Below, piece by piece: positions 56,015-64,000 of a stretch of 64,000 nt of DNA. Made by a program: the position numbers and the translations under genes. The stretch spans positions 62,001-126,000 of the forward strand of contig CAWBRU010000007.1 in the NCBI GenBank assembly GCA_963791325.1, given 5' to 3'. The stretch's first letter is position 1; every line of letters starts with the position of its first letter. The stretch comes from JBEVJK01 sp963791325 (GTDB taxonomy: Bacteria > Pseudomonadota > Alphaproteobacteria > Rhizobiales > Rhizobiaceae). A model generated the notes under the pieces. The model did no database searches. It worked only from the letters and a program-made list of their open reading frames with translations, and was not told the origin of the DNA.

Positions 56015-56941
56015 GTGTCATCCTCCGACTTCAGGCATCTCGCCCTGCGCGGCGACAAGGGCAACGCCGACCGGCTGCTGCGCGCCGCGGTCGCCGCCTT
56101 CGCTTCGCTGGCACGGCCGAGCCGCCGCGAGCTCGCCCAGCTCGAGGACCTGGCGCTGCCGCTGCTGACGGCCGCCTCCGTCGAGGCCAAGCGCTTCGCT
56201 GCCGCGGCTCTGTCGGAATGCATGGCCGTGCCGGCGGCGCTGGTCCGCCGGCTGGCCGACGAGACGATCGACATTGCCGCGCCGCTTCTGATCCGCGCAA
56301 CCAGCCTCACCGACGTCGACCTGATCGTCCTGATCGGCCGCCATGGCGTTCCCCATGCCCGGGCGATCGCCCGCCGCCCCGGCCTCGAGCCGACCATCGC
56401 CGCCCTGATCCGGGCGCTGCTGGCCAGCGCCGGCGCCGACGAGAACGATCCGGCGGCCGCCGGGTCCGGCCAGGAGACCGCCAACGACCGCGGCGCCGGG
56501 CCGGCAGGGGACAGCGAGGCCGAGCGCATGCGCCGGCGCCTGCGCAGCCTGATGCGCCCGGCCGAAACGCCGGCCGGCGGTTCCGCCGGCGAGCCGCCGC
56601 CCGGGCAATGGCATGGCTTCCGACGCCTGGTCGACGCCGCGCTCGGCACCAATCCGCTGCTCTTTCAGGCGGCGCTGGCCGAGCTCCTCGGCATCACCCT
56701 CGGGCAGGCGCGGCGGCTGGCGCAGCGTGGCGCGATCGCCGACCTGGTGGTTGCCTGGAAGGCGCTGGCGCTGGCCGAGGAGCAGGCGTTCCTGCTCACC
56801 GTGGCCTTGCGGCCCGGCGCCTTCGACGCGCTCGACAAGATCCGCGCCTTCATCGACAGCTTCCGCGCGCTGGGCGCCGAGAGCGCCCGCCAGCGCCTGC
56901 CGGCGCTCGGCCAGGCGCCGCGCGACACCCAGGCCCTCTGA
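56015..56941 (+). CDS. DUF2336 domain protein
   Basis: A 308-residue cytoplasmic protein made of HEAT-like helical repeats (LEDLALPLLTAASVEAKRFA, RRLADETIDIAAPLLIRATS, LTDVDLIVLIGRHGVPHARA), as in DUF2336 proteins, followed by a flexible Ala/Gly linker and a C-terminal helical domain. GTG start. Role unknown; the family is common in alphaproteobacteria. Confidence 0.8.
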   Translation: MSSSDFRHLALRGDKGNADRLLRAAVAAFASLARPSRRELAQLEDLALPLLTAASVEAKRFAAAALSECMAVPAALVRRLADETIDIAAPLLIRATSLTDVDLIVLIGRHGVPHARAIARRPGLEPTIAALIRALLASAGADENDPAAAGSGQETANDRGAGPAGDSEAERMRRRLRSLMRPAETPAGGSAGEPPPGQWHGFRRLVDAALGTNPLLFQAALAELLGITLGQARRLAQRGAIADLVVAWKALALAEEQAFLLTVALRPGAFDALDKIRAFIDSFRALGAESARQRLPALGQAPRDTQAL

Positions 56942-56962
56942 CCGTTCATTCGGTGCTCTGAT

Positions 56963-57307
56963 TCACACGCTGACCGTGATCAGCGTTTCCAGCGGCTGCG
57001 CCCCGAGCTCGAGCTCGACCACCCACACATCGCTGTCGAAGCGCTGCTCGCGGGCGAGCCGCTCGGCGAGCGCATCCTCGCTTGCCGCGGTCATCACCAG
57101 CCCGAAGCGCCGGTCGTCCGGCCGCGCCGCATCATAGGCGGCCTGGGCGGCCGGGCCGTAGAGGGTCAGCTCGCCGCCGCGGCCGCGCAAAATGAAGAAC
57201 ACCGCCCCGGCCTCGGCCGAACCGCGACGGACGATGGCGGCAAAGCCGCCGCCGGAAAACACCCGCCGCATCAGCGATGAAATCCAGAAATCGGTGGTGA
57301 CGCGCAT
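56963..57307 (-). CDS. DUF1491 family protein
   Basis: A 114-residue protein (MRVTTDFWISSLMRRVFSGG, AAIVRRGSAEAGAVFFILRG, WVVELELGAQPLETLITVSV) with the DUF1491 pattern. Start taken at ATG 57307, matching the family. It is convergent with DUF2336. Function unknown. Confidence 0.85.
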   Translation of the reverse strand: MRVTTDFWISSLMRRVFSGGGFAAIVRRGSAEAGAVFFILRGRGGELTLYGPAAQAAYDAARPDDRRFGLVMTAASEDALAERLAREQRFDSDVWVVELELGAQPLETLITVSV

Positions 57308-57388
57308 GGGATCGCTGCCGATCGGGGCCGGATTTGGCCGGTTTGTCAAGGCCAACGCCCGAGCCGGCGCCTGGTTGCCCGAGGCGGG

Positions 57389-58612
57389 TCAGCGCGCCTT
57401 TGCGGGGTGGGCCAGCGGCTTGACGATCGCCTGCAGCTGGCCGGCGAGTTCCCCGATGCGGTCCTCGCCGTCGGGCGGCTGGGAGTTGGTCTGCAGCGTC
57501 ACCATGATGTTTTCCGCGGCATACCAGACATAGAGCGTGCGGTAGCCGAGGGTGACGCCCTCGTAGAACCAGTTGGGGCCTGCGACCATGGCGCGGCCGA
57601 GGCCGAGCGAAAAGCCGCCCGGGTCGGCGGCGCTGACCTCGGTGATCGGCCGGCCGGTCTTTTGCGAGATCATCGCCAGCCATTCCGCCTGCTGCTTCGG
57701 CGGCACGACCCGCCCGGCGAACACCGCCCGCATCCAGCGGTCGACGTCGCGCGCATCGGCGATGGCACCGCCGGCGGCGCCGGCCCAGCTGGTGCTCGAG
57801 GTGCGGATGTCGCGGCCGAGAAACGGCAGGTTCCACGAGGCCTTGCAGTCCTTCGGCTGGTAGTCGGTGCAGACCGGATTCTCGAAATAGCCGTGCGCCA
57901 GCCGGGCAATCACCTCCGGCGGCAGCGGGCCGCTCTCGAAAAAGGTGGAGTCCAGCCCCAGCGGCGCGATGATCATTCCGTGGACGAGGTCGCGATAGCT
58001 TTCCCCTGCCGCGCGCGCGGCGATCATCCCGGCCAGCTGGTAGTTGGTGTTGGAGTAGTGATAGCCGGTGGTGACCGGCAGATCATGGCTGCCGGTCGGA
58101 TAGGCAAGGCCGACCAGCTCCTCGGCCGTGAGCGTGCGGCTGGGCTCCATCGACCAGATCCGCGACATCTCCTGCGTCTCGGAATAGTTGGGAATGCCGC
58201 TCGACATATTGAGCAGCCGGCGGATGTCGACGTCCTTCCAAGCTGGGTATTCCGGCAGCCACTGGCCGACCGTGTCGTCGAGAGAAAGGCGGCCTTCGGC
58301 CTCCAGCTTGAGGATGATCGCGGCGGTGAAGGACTTCGAGGTGCTGCCCATGTGGAACAGCGTCCCTTGCCGCACGGGCGGGTCTTGCGGGTCGCGGCCG
58401 ATCTTGCCGGCAAAGGCCTCGATCGCCGGGCCGGGATCGCCGAAGCTGATATAGGCGGCAATGCCGGTGACCTTCTCCACCGGGGCGCGGCGTTCGAGCC
58501 AGCTCTCAAGGGCAGACTGCACCTGGTCGGTGACCGGGGCCTCGGCGCGCGCGGCGGAGACGAGCAGCAGCGCCGCCGCTGCCAGCAACGCCTTGGCTGC
58601 AAGGTTGTGCAT
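57389..58612 (-). CDS. Exported beta-lactamase-family serine hydrolase
   Basis: A 407-residue periplasmic enzyme with signal peptide (AKALLAAAALLLVSAARAEA). The SxxK nucleophile is in HMGSTSKSFTAAIILKLEAE and the second motif is Tyr-Ser-Asn in YHYSNTNYQLAGM. Such class-C-like proteins are esterases, D-amino-acid peptidases or muropeptide hydrolases, and substrate cannot be told. GGGAGGGATC precedes ATG 58612. Confidence 0.85.
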   Translation of the reverse strand: MHNLAAKALLAAAALLLVSAARAEAPVTDQVQSALESWLERRAPVEKVTGIAAYISFGDPGPAIEAFAGKIGRDPQDPPVRQGTLFHMGSTSKSFTAAIILKLEAEGRLSLDDTVGQWLPEYPAWKDVDIRRLLNMSSGIPNYSETQEMSRIWSMEPSRTLTAEELVGLAYPTGSHDLPVTTGYHYSNTNYQLAGMIAARAAGESYRDLVHGMIIAPLGLDSTFFESGPLPPEVIARLAHGYFENPVCTDYQPKDCKASWNLPFLGRDIRTSSTSWAGAAGGAIADARDVDRWMRAVFAGRVVPPKQQAEWLAMISQKTGRPITEVSAADPGGFSLGLGRAMVAGPNWFYEGVTLGYRTLYVWYAAENIMVTLQTNSQPPDGEDRIGELAGQLQAIVKPLAHPAKAR

Positions 58613-58710
58613 GATCCCTCCCAAGCAGAGCCGGAAACAACGCTCGGCCTCTTGAATAACGCTGGCTGCGAGGTGAAGCAATCCGCCGCGACGGCAGGCC
58701 TCTTATCAGG

Positions 58711-58760
58711 CTATTCGCTATTCGCTATTCACCATTCACTATTCACCATTCACCATTCAC
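58711..58760. repeat. Heptamer array (CTATTCG/CCATTCA)n
   Basis: About seven units mixing CTATTCG, CCATTCA and CTATTCA, just past the stop of the peptidoglycan-binding gene. Unlike the other two arrays it has no visible inverted partner. Confidence 0.75.
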
Positions 58761-58763
58761 CGC

Positions 58764-59573
58764 TCAATCGGTCAGCCCCACGTCTTTCATCTTGGCATAC
58801 AGCGCCTTGTCCGGCTCGCCGGTCGGCGCCAGCCCGAACAGCGACTGGAATTCGCGGATGGCGCTGCGGGTGCGCTCGCCCATCACCCCGTCGACCTCGA
58901 TGCCGTCATTGCCGAACGCCTTTAGCCCGGCCTGGATCTTGGCGACCAGCGGATCGGCGGCCGAGGCGGTCTGCTGGCCGGCGGCGGGGCGCGGCACCGG
59001 CAGCGGCAGCGGCCCGACGGCCGCGGTCGAGGGCTGCGCGGCGAGTTCGGCCAAGAGCGCCGCGTCGATGTCGCCGCCGGGGGTCAGCCCGATCTTTGCC
59101 CGATAGCCGGCAATGGCGCCGCGCGTCGCCGGGCCGGTCAGCCCGTCGACCGGGCCTTGATAGAGGCCGAGCTTGGCGAGCAGCGATTGCACCAGCTTCA
59201 CCGTTGCGTCCGGCTTCGGCGCAGCGGCGTCCGCCGCGGCGGCCGGCGGCGCGGCGGCGGCCGGTCCGGGCGGCGCCGTGCCTGGGTCCGGGCGCACCAG
59301 CCGGATCGTCGTCTCGCGCTCGCCGGCGAACCCCGGCCTGGACGGCGACGGCGCCTTGTAGGGGTGCTGGCGGGTGGCGAAGAAGGCGCCGTCGTGGAAG
59401 TGCGGCTGGTACCAAAGCGCATTGGCCGAGACGAAGCTCAGCGCCACCACGAAGGCGGTCGCGCCGCCGACCAAGAGCGGATTGCGCGCCAGCACCGCAG
59501 CCGCCGCGCGCAAGCCTTCGGCCGCCAGCTGGGCCGGCAGCGCGCGGCTACGCCGTCTTGCGGAGCGGGCCAT
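58764..59573 (-). CDS. Membrane-anchored protein with two peptidoglycan-binding domains
   Basis: A 269-residue protein. One N-terminal transmembrane helix (NPLLVGGATAFVVALSFVSA), a Pro/Ala-rich linker, then two PG_binding_1 domains: VQSLLAKLGLYQGPVDGLTG and IQAGLKAFGNDGIEVDGVMG, each with the AxxxFQ/IAxYR helix. It is probably anchored in the inner membrane and holds peptidoglycan. Its first codons overlap the end of the histidine kinase gene by 26 nt. Confidence 0.85.
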   Translation of the reverse strand: MARSARRRSRALPAQLAAEGLRAAAAVLARNPLLVGGATAFVVALSFVSANALWYQPHFHDGAFFATRQHPYKAPSPSRPGFAGERETTIRLVRPDPGTAPPGPAAAAPPAAAADAAAPKPDATVKLVQSLLAKLGLYQGPVDGLTGPATRGAIAGYRAKIGLTPGGDIDAALLAELAAQPSTAAVGPLPLPVPRPAAGQQTASAADPLVAKIQAGLKAFGNDGIEVDGVMGERTRSAIREFQSLFGLAPTGEPDKALYAKMKDVGLTD

Positions 59574-61347
59574 GCGGGCGTGCCTTGAGCGTCACCAATT
59601 CGCGGCGCGGCGGGGCGGGGGCGGCGGGCGACGGCCCGTCGGCCGGGCCGGCCACCGGCAGGCTGAGCGTCACGGTGGTGCCCTCGCCCGGAGCGCTGTC
59701 GATCGCCATTGTCCCGTCATGCAGCGCCACCAGGCCCTTGACCAGCGACAGCCCCAGCCCGGTGCCCTCGCGGGCGTGGCCGGCATCGTTGTGGACCTGG
59801 ACGAAGGGCTGGCCGAGGCGGCCGAGATCGGCTGCGCCGATGCCGATGCCGGTGTCGGTCACCTTGACGTGAAGGCGCGAGCCGACCCGCCGCGCGCCGA
59901 TGGTGACGGCGCCGCCGGCCGGGGTGAACTTGATGGCGTTGCCGGCCAGATTGATCAGCATCTGGTTCACCGCGCGGCGGTCGGCGGTGATCTCGCCGAG
60001 GTCGTGGCCGAGTTCGAGCGCGAAGCGGAGACGCTTCTCGGCGGCCTGCAGCGACAGCATCGCGTGACAGGCCGACGCGGCCTCGGCGAAGCGGAACGGC
60101 TCGGCCGCGATCGGATAGGTCCCGGCCTCCAGCCGGGAGATGTCGAGAATGGCATCGACGACAGCCAGAAGATGCTGGCCGGCGTCGCGGATCAGCCCGA
60201 CATAGTCCTTCTGGCGGGGATCGGCGAGATTGCCGCAGATGCCGTGGTCGAGCATGTCGGAGAAGCCGATGATGGCGTTGAGCGGCGTGCGCAGTTCGTG
60301 GCCGACGGTGGCCAGGAAGCGCCGCTTGCCGGTCTCGACGCCGTCGAGGGCCTGCACCGCTTCGTCGCGAACGGCCCGCAGGGCAGCGAGTTCGGCGGCC
60401 GAGCGGACCACCGCGACGAACCCGTCCTCGCTGTTCTCCGCCGCGCCGAGCTCGACGCTGAACGGCCGGAACAGCGGCCCGCTGTCGCTGCCCGGGATCC
60501 CGGGCAGCCTGAGCTTGAGCTCCAGCGAGCGGGTGCCGGCTCCGGCGCGCAGATCGGCGAGCGCCGACAGATAGGCGACCCGGTCGGCGATATGCACGCG
60601 TTCGAAGAAGGCGTTGCCGGTGACCAGCGGCGGCGCCAGCCCGAACAGCTCATAGGACCGCTCGGAGGCATCGAGCACCTCGCCGTGCGGGCTCAAGCGG
60701 AGCACCACCGCCTCGATCGTCCGCTCCAGTGACGCCGATGCGCGGGTCTCGCCGGCAGTCGCGCCGGCCGCCAGGCCGGTCAGCCGCGCGGCGACCGTCG
60801 CGGCATAACCGAGCGGCAACAGCCATTGCCAGGCGCTGGGCGCACTCGCCGCGGCGGCAAAGACGCGGGCCGAGGCTTCGGCCACCGCAAGCGCCGCCAG
60901 CGCGGCCGCCAGGCCGGTGAGCGCGGCCCGTCGCCGGCGCCAGATCAGCGCCGGCTCGAGCACCAGCGCCAAGAGCAGCGCCGCCGTCGGCGAGGCGCCG
61001 CCGCCGTCCGCCAGCGCCAAGGCAGCGGCGGCGGCCGCCGCTGCGCCGGCCAGCGCCAGCGCTCCGGCGCCCAGGCTGCTGCCGCTCGCCACCAGGAGCA
61101 CCGCCGATGACCAGAATGTGCCGAACACCGCGCAGATCGCCGCAAGCACCAGCGTCGGGCTGGAGCTTTGGGCAAGCGCCGGCGCGAAGGCGGCCGTGGC
61201 GACAAAGGGCGCGACCGCCAGCACCACGCCGAGCCGTGCCTGGAGCTGCCGCTCGGCCGGCTCCTCGACCGCGCTGTGGACCAGCCGCTCACAGCCTTGC
61301 AGGGCACGCACGAGCCGGTCGCGGAAAGAGATTGCGGAACTAAGCAC
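59548..61347 (-). CDS. Membrane sensor histidine kinase
   Basis: A 599-residue kinase with a multi-helix N-terminal membrane domain (residues ~35-195, Ala-rich), a PAS-like domain (AVVLRLSPHGEVLDASERSY), then HisKA with RRFLATVGHELRTPLNAIIG (His near 375) and a HATPase with NLAGNAIKFT, VTDTGIGIG and GTGLGLSLVKGLV. GNLADPRQKDYVGLIRDAGQ is typical of alphaproteobacterial cell-cycle-type kinases. It overlaps the peptidoglycan-binding gene, suggesting a joint role at the envelope, which is an inference. Confidence 0.85.
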   Translation of the reverse strand: MLSSAISFRDRLVRALQGCERLVHSAVEEPAERQLQARLGVVLAVAPFVATAAFAPALAQSSSPTLVLAAICAVFGTFWSSAVLLVASGSSLGAGALALAGAAAAAAAALALADGGGASPTAALLLALVLEPALIWRRRRAALTGLAAALAALAVAEASARVFAAAASAPSAWQWLLPLGYAATVAARLTGLAAGATAGETRASASLERTIEAVVLRLSPHGEVLDASERSYELFGLAPPLVTGNAFFERVHIADRVAYLSALADLRAGAGTRSLELKLRLPGIPGSDSGPLFRPFSVELGAAENSEDGFVAVVRSAAELAALRAVRDEAVQALDGVETGKRRFLATVGHELRTPLNAIIGFSDMLDHGICGNLADPRQKDYVGLIRDAGQHLLAVVDAILDISRLEAGTYPIAAEPFRFAEAASACHAMLSLQAAEKRLRFALELGHDLGEITADRRAVNQMLINLAGNAIKFTPAGGAVTIGARRVGSRLHVKVTDTGIGIGAADLGRLGQPFVQVHNDAGHAREGTGLGLSLVKGLVALHDGTMAIDSAPGEGTTVTLSLPVAGPADGPSPAAPAPPRRELVTLKARPHGPLRKTA

Positions 61348-61801
61348 CAGGCCGAAAACTCACGCCGAAGGCGGCCGAGCCGCCCGTCATTTGGACCTAT
61401 CCCCACCCTTGCAAAGAGCTTTTAAGGAATGAATAAAATCCGATCGGTCGGGCCGCCGGCGGACCGCAATGCAGCGCTGCGCCGGCGGTTTTTGAAGCCC
61501 GACCTGGCAACGTGGTCAACCCTTCCTTACCGCCTCCCTGGCGGCGCCGCGGCGGATGCCGGTCTGATCTCGGAAAAGCCCGCTTCGGCAACGGCTTAGC
61601 CGCCGTTTCTGCGGTCAATCCAGAACCCGAATATCGTCCGTCTTTGCCGCGGCCGCAGCCGTTGTCGACAATTTGAATCGATGTTGACGAAAAAGCCGGC
61701 CGCCGCGGCAAGCCGGCCTTGCATCGGCCGTGGCAGATTGGGCGAGACAAATGGCCGCGCCGCGCTTTGTCTGCGCCGGCCCGGCCCGATCCGGTGACGC
61801 C
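61348..61801. other. Divergent intergenic region between the kinase and DUF5330 genes
   Basis: About 450 bp separating divergent genes, so promoters for both should lie here. An AT-rich patch at ~61660-61695 (GTTGTCGACAATTTGAATCG) is the best promoter candidate for the rightward gene. No RNA gene or repeat is recognised. Confidence 0.4.
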
Positions 61802-62272
61802 ATGTTCTTCCTGATCCGCTCTGCCTTCTGGTTCTCGCTGGTGCTGCTCCTGCTGCCGTTCCGCGGGCCCGACGGCGCCTTGGTCGGCCCGCTCGACACC
61901 TTCCTGGCCGCCCGCGACGCGCTCGCCGACATCTCCGGCCTATGCGGACGCAGGCCGGAGGTGTGCGTGGTCGGCCAATCCGCCTTGACGACGCTCGGCA
62001 GCCGCGCCCGCGACAGCGCGGCGCTCGCCTATTCGGTGCTCGACGCCCGCTTCGGCGGGCCGCCGATCACCGGCAGCGTTGCCGTTGCCGCTTCGGACGA
62101 GGTCACCGGGGCGGTGCGCAAGATCATCGCCGATCCGGCCGAGGCCGCGGCGCTGGGTGCCGCGCTGGCCAAGGGTGCCGCCGGTCCGCCCGCCGCCGTC
62201 ATTGCCGATATCGGCGGCGCCGTCGTGCTGCCCGACCAGGCGCCGGTGCCGGTGCGGCGTACGCCCGGCTGA
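61802..62272 (+). CDS. DUF5330 domain protein
   Basis: A 156-residue protein that starts MFFLIRSAFWFSLVLLLLPF, the conserved membrane-anchored opening of DUF5330. The segment LADISGLCGRRPEVCVVGQS has paired cysteines. The C-terminal half is low-complexity Ala/Gly-rich. Function unknown. Confidence 0.8.
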   Translation: MFFLIRSAFWFSLVLLLLPFRGPDGALVGPLDTFLAARDALADISGLCGRRPEVCVVGQSALTTLGSRARDSAALAYSVLDARFGGPPITGSVAVAASDEVTGAVRKIIADPAEAAALGAALAKGAAGPPAAVIADIGGAVVLPDQAPVPVRRTPG

Positions 62273-62340
62273 GCCGCCCCGGCAGGCTTCTGCCTTGGGG
62301 GGTGACCGCGGCCGGCCGGCGGCCTATATGCTAGTCCGGC

Positions 62341-62772
62341 ATGACCACCATCGACGCCATCTATGAAGACTTTGCCGTCCTCGACGAGTGGGAGGACCGC
62401 TACCGCTATGTCATCGATCTCGGCCAGGCCTTGCCGCCGTTTCCCGACGCGGCGCGCAGTCCGGCGAACAAGGTGCAAGGCTGCGTCAGCCAGGTCTGGC
62501 TGACCACCGCCCGCGGCAGCGGCCCTGATCCGCAGATCCGCTTCGCCGGCGATTCGGACGCCCATATCGTCAAGGGTCTGGTGGCGATCATGCTGGCGCT
62601 GTTTTCCGGCCAGCGCGCCAGCAAGATTTTGGCCACTGATGCCGAGGGGACGCTGCGCCGCCTCGGGCTCGACGAGCACCTCACCCCGCAGCGCGCCAAC
62701 GGCCTGAGGGCGATGATCCGGCGCATCAAGCGCGAGGCCGAGCAGGCGCTGGAGCCTGCCGCCAGCACCTGA
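62341..62772 (+). CDS. sufE: Cysteine desulfurase activator SufE
   Basis: SufE accepts sulfur from SufS for iron-sulfur cluster assembly. The 143-residue protein has the N-terminal FAVLDEWEDRYRYVIDLGQA and the catalytic loop NKVQGCVSQVWL with the persulfide Cys near residue 48. Length is normal. It follows DUF5330 by 68 nt. Confidence 0.93.
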   Translation: MTTIDAIYEDFAVLDEWEDRYRYVIDLGQALPPFPDAARSPANKVQGCVSQVWLTTARGSGPDPQIRFAGDSDAHIVKGLVAIMLALFSGQRASKILATDAEGTLRRLGLDEHLTPQRANGLRAMIRRIKREAEQALEPAAST

Positions 62773-62841
62773 CCCGGCCCGTCTGCCGCACCAGCTTTCG
62801 CCGCGCGCCCAGCGTGAGGCTTTTTGTCGGCAGCGCATAAA

Positions 62842-62905
62842 TCCAGGAATAACCGGTTTTCTCGCCGGTATTGCGCCCCCATAAAAGCTAAAATGGCACG
62901 CCGAT
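62842..62905. repeat. Degenerate fragment of the dispersed repeat
   Basis: AATCCAGGAATAACCGGTTT, TCTCGCCGGTATTGC and GGCACGCCGATTCGAG align with the family, with internal losses. It lies between sufE and the antiporter gene. Confidence 0.5.
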
Positions 62906-62959
62906 TCGAGGCATCGGCGAGCCGGCCTCGGCAAGGCGAAGCGGAGAGGAAAATCGGGT

Positions 62960-64000
62960 TTGCCGCACGCGCTGACCGGGATCGTGCTGTTCCTGCCCTT
63001 TGCGGCCGCCGCGCTGGCGCCGGTCCTGGCGCGCCGGCTCGGCCACCGCGCCGTGCTGCCGCTGGCGCTGGCGCCGCTGGCTGGCTTCGTCCATTTCCTC
63101 ATGCTGTTGCCTGCCGCGAGCAAAGCGCCGTTCGCCGGCGGCTGGCCCTGGGCGCCGAGCCTGGGCCTCGCCTTCTCCTGGTACCTCGACGGCCTGTCGC
63201 TGCTGTTTGCGCTGCTGATCACCGGCATCGGCACGCTGATCATCGTCTATTGCGGCGGCTATCTCGCAGGCGACCCGCGGCTCGGCCGGCTGCTTTCGTT
63301 CATGTTCCTGTTCATGGGCTCGATGCTCGGCCTGGTGGTCGCCGATTCGCTGCTTTTGCTGTTCGTCTTCTGGGAGCTGACCTCGATCACCTCGTTCCTG
63401 CTGATCGGTTTCGACAATTCGCGCGAAAGCGCCCGCCGCGCCGCGCTGCAGGCGCTGATCGTCACCGGCGCCGGCGGGCTGGCGCTGCTCGCCGGGCTTC
63501 TGCTCGCCGCCGCCGTCGGCGGCGTTTCGTCGCTGTCGGGGCTTCTTGCGGCGCCGCCCCCGGCGCTGCGCGACAGCCCGCTCTACGGCGCAATCCTGGC
63601 GCTGATCCTCGCCGCCGCGTTCACCAAATCAGCGCAGGTGCCGTTCCATTTCTGGCTGCCCAACGCCATGCAGGCGCCGACCCCGGTGTCGGCCTATCTG
63701 CATTCGGCGACGATGGTGAAGGCCGGCGTCTATCTCTTGCTGCGCATGAGCCCGCTGCTCGGCGGCACCGCCGCCTGGGAAACGGTGCTGCCGCTCGTCG
63801 GCGGGCTGACACTGATCACCGGCGCGGTGCTGGCGCTGCGCGAGACCGATCTCAAGCTGATGCTCGCCGACACCACGGTGGCCTCCCTCGGCCTCCTGGT
63901 GCTGATGATCGGCATCGGCACACCGACGGCGCTTGCCGCCGCCGTCCTCTATCTCCTGGCGCATGCGCTGTTCAAAGGCAGCCTGTTCATGGTCGCCGGG
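62960..64000 (+). CDS. MrpA-type Na+/H+ antiporter subunit A, 5' part
   Basis: The first 347 codons of a large proton-pumping-type membrane protein, cut by the window edge. It has the NuoL/MrpA antiporter-domain pattern: FSWYLDGLSLLFALLITGIG, FWELTSITSFLLIGFDNSRE, AAAFTKSAQVPFHFWLPNAM, QAPTPVSAYLHSATMVKAGV with the conserved Lys and His residues. The wording HFWLPNAMQAPTPVSAYLHS and FDNSRE is closer to MrpA than to NuoL. TTG start at 62960 with GAGAGGA upstream. Confidence 0.85.
   Translation, partial: MPHALTGIVLFLPFAAAALAPVLARRLGHRAVLPLALAPLAGFVHFLMLLPAASKAPFAGGWPWAPSLGLAFSWYLDGLSLLFALLITGIGTLIIVYCGGYLAGDPRLGRLLSFMFLFMGSMLGLVVADSLLLLFVFWELTSITSFLLIGFDNSRESARRAALQALIVTGAGGLALLAGLLLAAAVGGVSSLSGLLAAPPPALRDSPLYGAILALILAAAFTKSAQVPFHFWLPNAMQAPTPVSAYLHSATMVKAGVYLLLRMSPLLGGTAAWETVLPLVGGLTLITGAVLALRETDLKLMLADTTVASLGLLVLMIGIGTPTALAAAVLYLLAHALFKGSLFMVAG

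Overview
The window is about 70% GC chromosomal DNA with a gene order typical of the alphaproteobacterial order Hyphomicrobiales (Rhizobiales). Evidence includes glnE, a histidine kinase, a response regulator, degP and ccmH-F-E-I in the order known from rhizobia, a FeuN-FeuP-FeuQ-like locus, a Rhodobacter-capsulatus-type gene transfer agent (GTA) cluster, and small families common in the order (DUF2336, DUF1491, DUF5330, DUF1214/DUF1254, DUF1640). Genus cannot be named from the sequence alone.

Layout. 0-13.3 kb: mostly housekeeping genes: a secreted DUF922 protein, ETF-ubiquinone oxidoreductase (frameshifted), a family-4-type uracil-DNA glycosylase, an SbmA/BacA-like ABC exporter, a DMT permease, a molybdenum hydroxylase large subunit and aminopeptidase N. 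13.3-21 kb: a PAS histidine kinase, glnE and an OmpR-type two-component pair. 21-27.2 kb: DegP protease, then a tightly overlapping ccmI-ccmE-ccmF-ccmH operon for cytochrome c maturation, transcribed leftward. 27.4-30.4 kb: a surface lipoprotein and feuN-feuP-feuQ. 30.5-48 kb: a GTA cluster transcribed leftward. 51-64 kb: a class A penicillin-binding protein with two offsetting frameshifts, small conserved proteins, a serine hydrolase, a peptidoglycan-binding protein with an overlapping histidine kinase, SufE and the start of an MrpA-type antiporter subunit.

The GTA region is the most unusual part. Tail and connector genes g6 to g15 are present in canonical order, mostly with 4-nt overlaps. 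The major capsid gene g5 is cut by a 3.6-kb lower-GC integrative element carrying a P4-type integrase, an HNH/AP2-like endonuclease, a 5'-truncated Toprim protein and a broken Tyr-rich ORF. The element is flanked by a 15-bp direct repeat, and joining the flanks across that repeat restores a continuous 417-codon capsid ORF. Upstream of g5, where terminase, portal and protease (g2-g4) should lie, there is instead a 27-bp minisatellite of about 34 units, clustered palindromic repeats, a tandem duplication of the end of a g1-like gene, and about 3 kb of repeat-rich non-coding DNA. The GTA therefore looks disabled: no packaging genes in the window, a split capsid gene and a frameshifted g15.

Several repeat families recur across the window: a ~100-bp dispersed element (at least 7 copies, one read into the N-terminus of ccmH), heptamer arrays of the GGTGAAT type arranged as long hairpins, and CCTCTCCCCCACC-type palindromes. 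Some frameshifts in otherwise conserved genes (ETF-QO, PBP1A) may be base-calling errors.
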